NCBI GenBank assembly: GCA_016936535.1
Contig: JAFGXP010000003.1
Location: forward strand, 1-64,000
Direction: 5' to 3'
Source of the DNA: Thiotrichales bacterium
Lineage (GTDB): Bacteria > Pseudomonadota > Gammaproteobacteria > Thiomicrospirales > Thiomicrospiraceae
DNA length: 64,000 bases
Each line of letters starts with the position of its first letter. Positions within the stretch are counted from its first letter, which is position 1. This document shows positions 62,794 to 64,000 of the stretch, in pieces. Position numbers and translations under genes: made by a program. The notes below the pieces were generated by a model. It had not been told where the DNA came from, did no database searches, and was given only the letters and a program-made list of their open reading frames with translations.

Positions 62794-64000
62794 ATGAACG
62801 TATTAATTATTGGTAGTGGCGGGCGTGAGCACGCTTTGGCTTGGAAGGCGGCTCAATCAGCCTTGGCTGAGCAGGTATTTGTGGCGCCGGGCAATGCCGG
62901 TACCGCTCTAGAAAACAACTTGCAAAATGTCGCCATTGCGGTGGATGACATTGCGGCTCTGGTGGCATTCGCCCAACAAAACGCTATTGGCTTGACCATT
63001 GTCGGGCCTGAAGTTCCTTTGGTTTTGGGGGTAGTCGATGCCTTTACTGCAGCCGGATTAAAATGCTTTGGACCTAGCAAAGACGCCGCTCAGCTTGAGG
63101 GCTCGAAAGCGTTCTCTAAAAACTTTTTAGCGCGCCACCAAATCCCAACCGCAGACTATCAGGTATTTACAGAAATTCCGCCTGCGATTGCCTACATCCA
63201 GAAAATGGGTACGCCGATTGTGATCAAAGCCGATGGTTTAGCGGCTGGCAAGGGCGTGATTCTTGCTCAAAGTGAAGCCGAAGCGATTGCGGCGGTAGAG
63301 GATATGCTGGCCGGTAACAAATTCGGCGATGCCGGTGCACGCGTGGTTGTCGAAGAGTTTTTATTTGGCGAAGAAGCGAGCTTTATCGTTATGGCCGATG
63401 GCAAAAATGTTTTGCCCATGGCAACCTCACAAGATCATAAAGCACGAGACAATGGCGATACTGGCCCAAATACCGGTGGAATGGGGGCTTATTCACCGGC
63501 TCCTGTGGTAACGCGTGAAATTCATAATCGGGTGATGGCTGAAGTCATTATGCCCACCATTCGCGGAATGGAACAAGATGGACTTCCCTATACCGGCTTT
63601 CTGTACGCTGGCCTAATGATTGATAATCAGGGCAATCCAAAGGTATTGGAGTTTAACTGTCGTTTTGGGGATCCTGAAACACAACCCATTATGCTGCGTT
63701 TACAATCTGATTTAGTTCAACATTGCTTGGATGCTCTCGAAGGGAAATTAGACCAAACCACGGCTGAATGGGATTCTCGCCCTGCCGTTGGGGTTGTAAT
63801 GGCCGCAGGAGGCTATCCTGACGACTACCGCAAGGGAGATATTATTGAGGGCATTGAGGCGGCCAACGCGATTGACCTAAAAGTGTTTCACGCCGGCACC
63901 CAACTCAATGAAGCCAACCAAGTTTTAACGGCTGGCGGACGCGTACTCTGCGTAACAGCGCTTGGAGAAAGCGTCACCCAAGCGCAAGAGCGTGCTTATC
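62794..64000 (+). CDS. purD: Phosphoribosylamine--glycine ligase (partial, runs off window)
   Basis: MNVLIIGSGGREHALAWKAAQS...GPEVPLVLGVVDAF...IKADGLAAGKGVI...NTGGMGAYSP...NCRFGDPETQ; absent from the ORF track because no in-window stop. Confidence 0.97.
   Translation, partial: MNVLIIGSGGREHALAWKAAQSALAEQVFVAPGNAGTALENNLQNVAIAVDDIAALVAFAQQNAIGLTIVGPEVPLVLGVVDAFTAAGLKCFGPSKDAAQLEGSKAFSKNFLARHQIPTADYQVFTEIPPAIAYIQKMGTPIVIKADGLAAGKGVILAQSEAEAIAAVEDMLAGNKFGDAGARVVVEEFLFGEEASFIVMADGKNVLPMATSQDHKARDNGDTGPNTGGMGAYSPAPVVTREIHNRVMAEVIMPTIRGMEQDGLPYTGFLYAGLMIDNQGNPKVLEFNCRFGDPETQPIMLRLQSDLVQHCLDALEGKLDQTTAEWDSRPAVGVVMAAGGYPDDYRKGDIIEGIEAANAIDLKVFHAGTQLNEANQVLTAGGRVLCVTALGESVTQAQERAY

Overview
A 64 kb chromosomal window from a gammaproteobacterium. 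The impression is of a Thiomicrospira/Hydrogenovibrio-like relative, but this rests on gene content only. Most of it is core genome:
- rng/maf/yhdP.
- A cell-surface polysaccharide block: pseB-pseC-pseF, an O-antigen-ligase-like gene, several glycosyltransferases, a heptosyltransferase, msbA and an LpxL-type acyltransferase.
- ilvE, argD-argF.
- dnaX-ybaB-recR, followed by an Ig-like-repeat lipoprotein gene.
- Small SRP RNA and tRNA-Ser(GGA).
- A roughly 10-kb Tad/Flp pilus locus.
- A TolC-adaptor-RND efflux operon.
- pdxB, two OmpP1/FadL-family paralogues, dsbD.
- aroQ-accB-accC-prmA-dusB-fis-purH-purD, with purD running off the right edge.

The most unusual structure is at 62342-62779. A small GxxExxY / PD-(D/E)XK-like ORF is framed almost to the base by a ~31-nt imperfect inverted repeat and sits between purH and purD. 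Other points of interest are a DsbD with a duplicated N-terminal redox domain, a partial pseudaminic acid gene set next to a sialyltransferase-like ORF, a Tad locus without a recognisable prepilin peptidase gene, and paralogous FadL genes that share an upstream element. I saw no CRISPR array, prophage or IS element. All functional calls are from reading the translated sequences; no database search was run.
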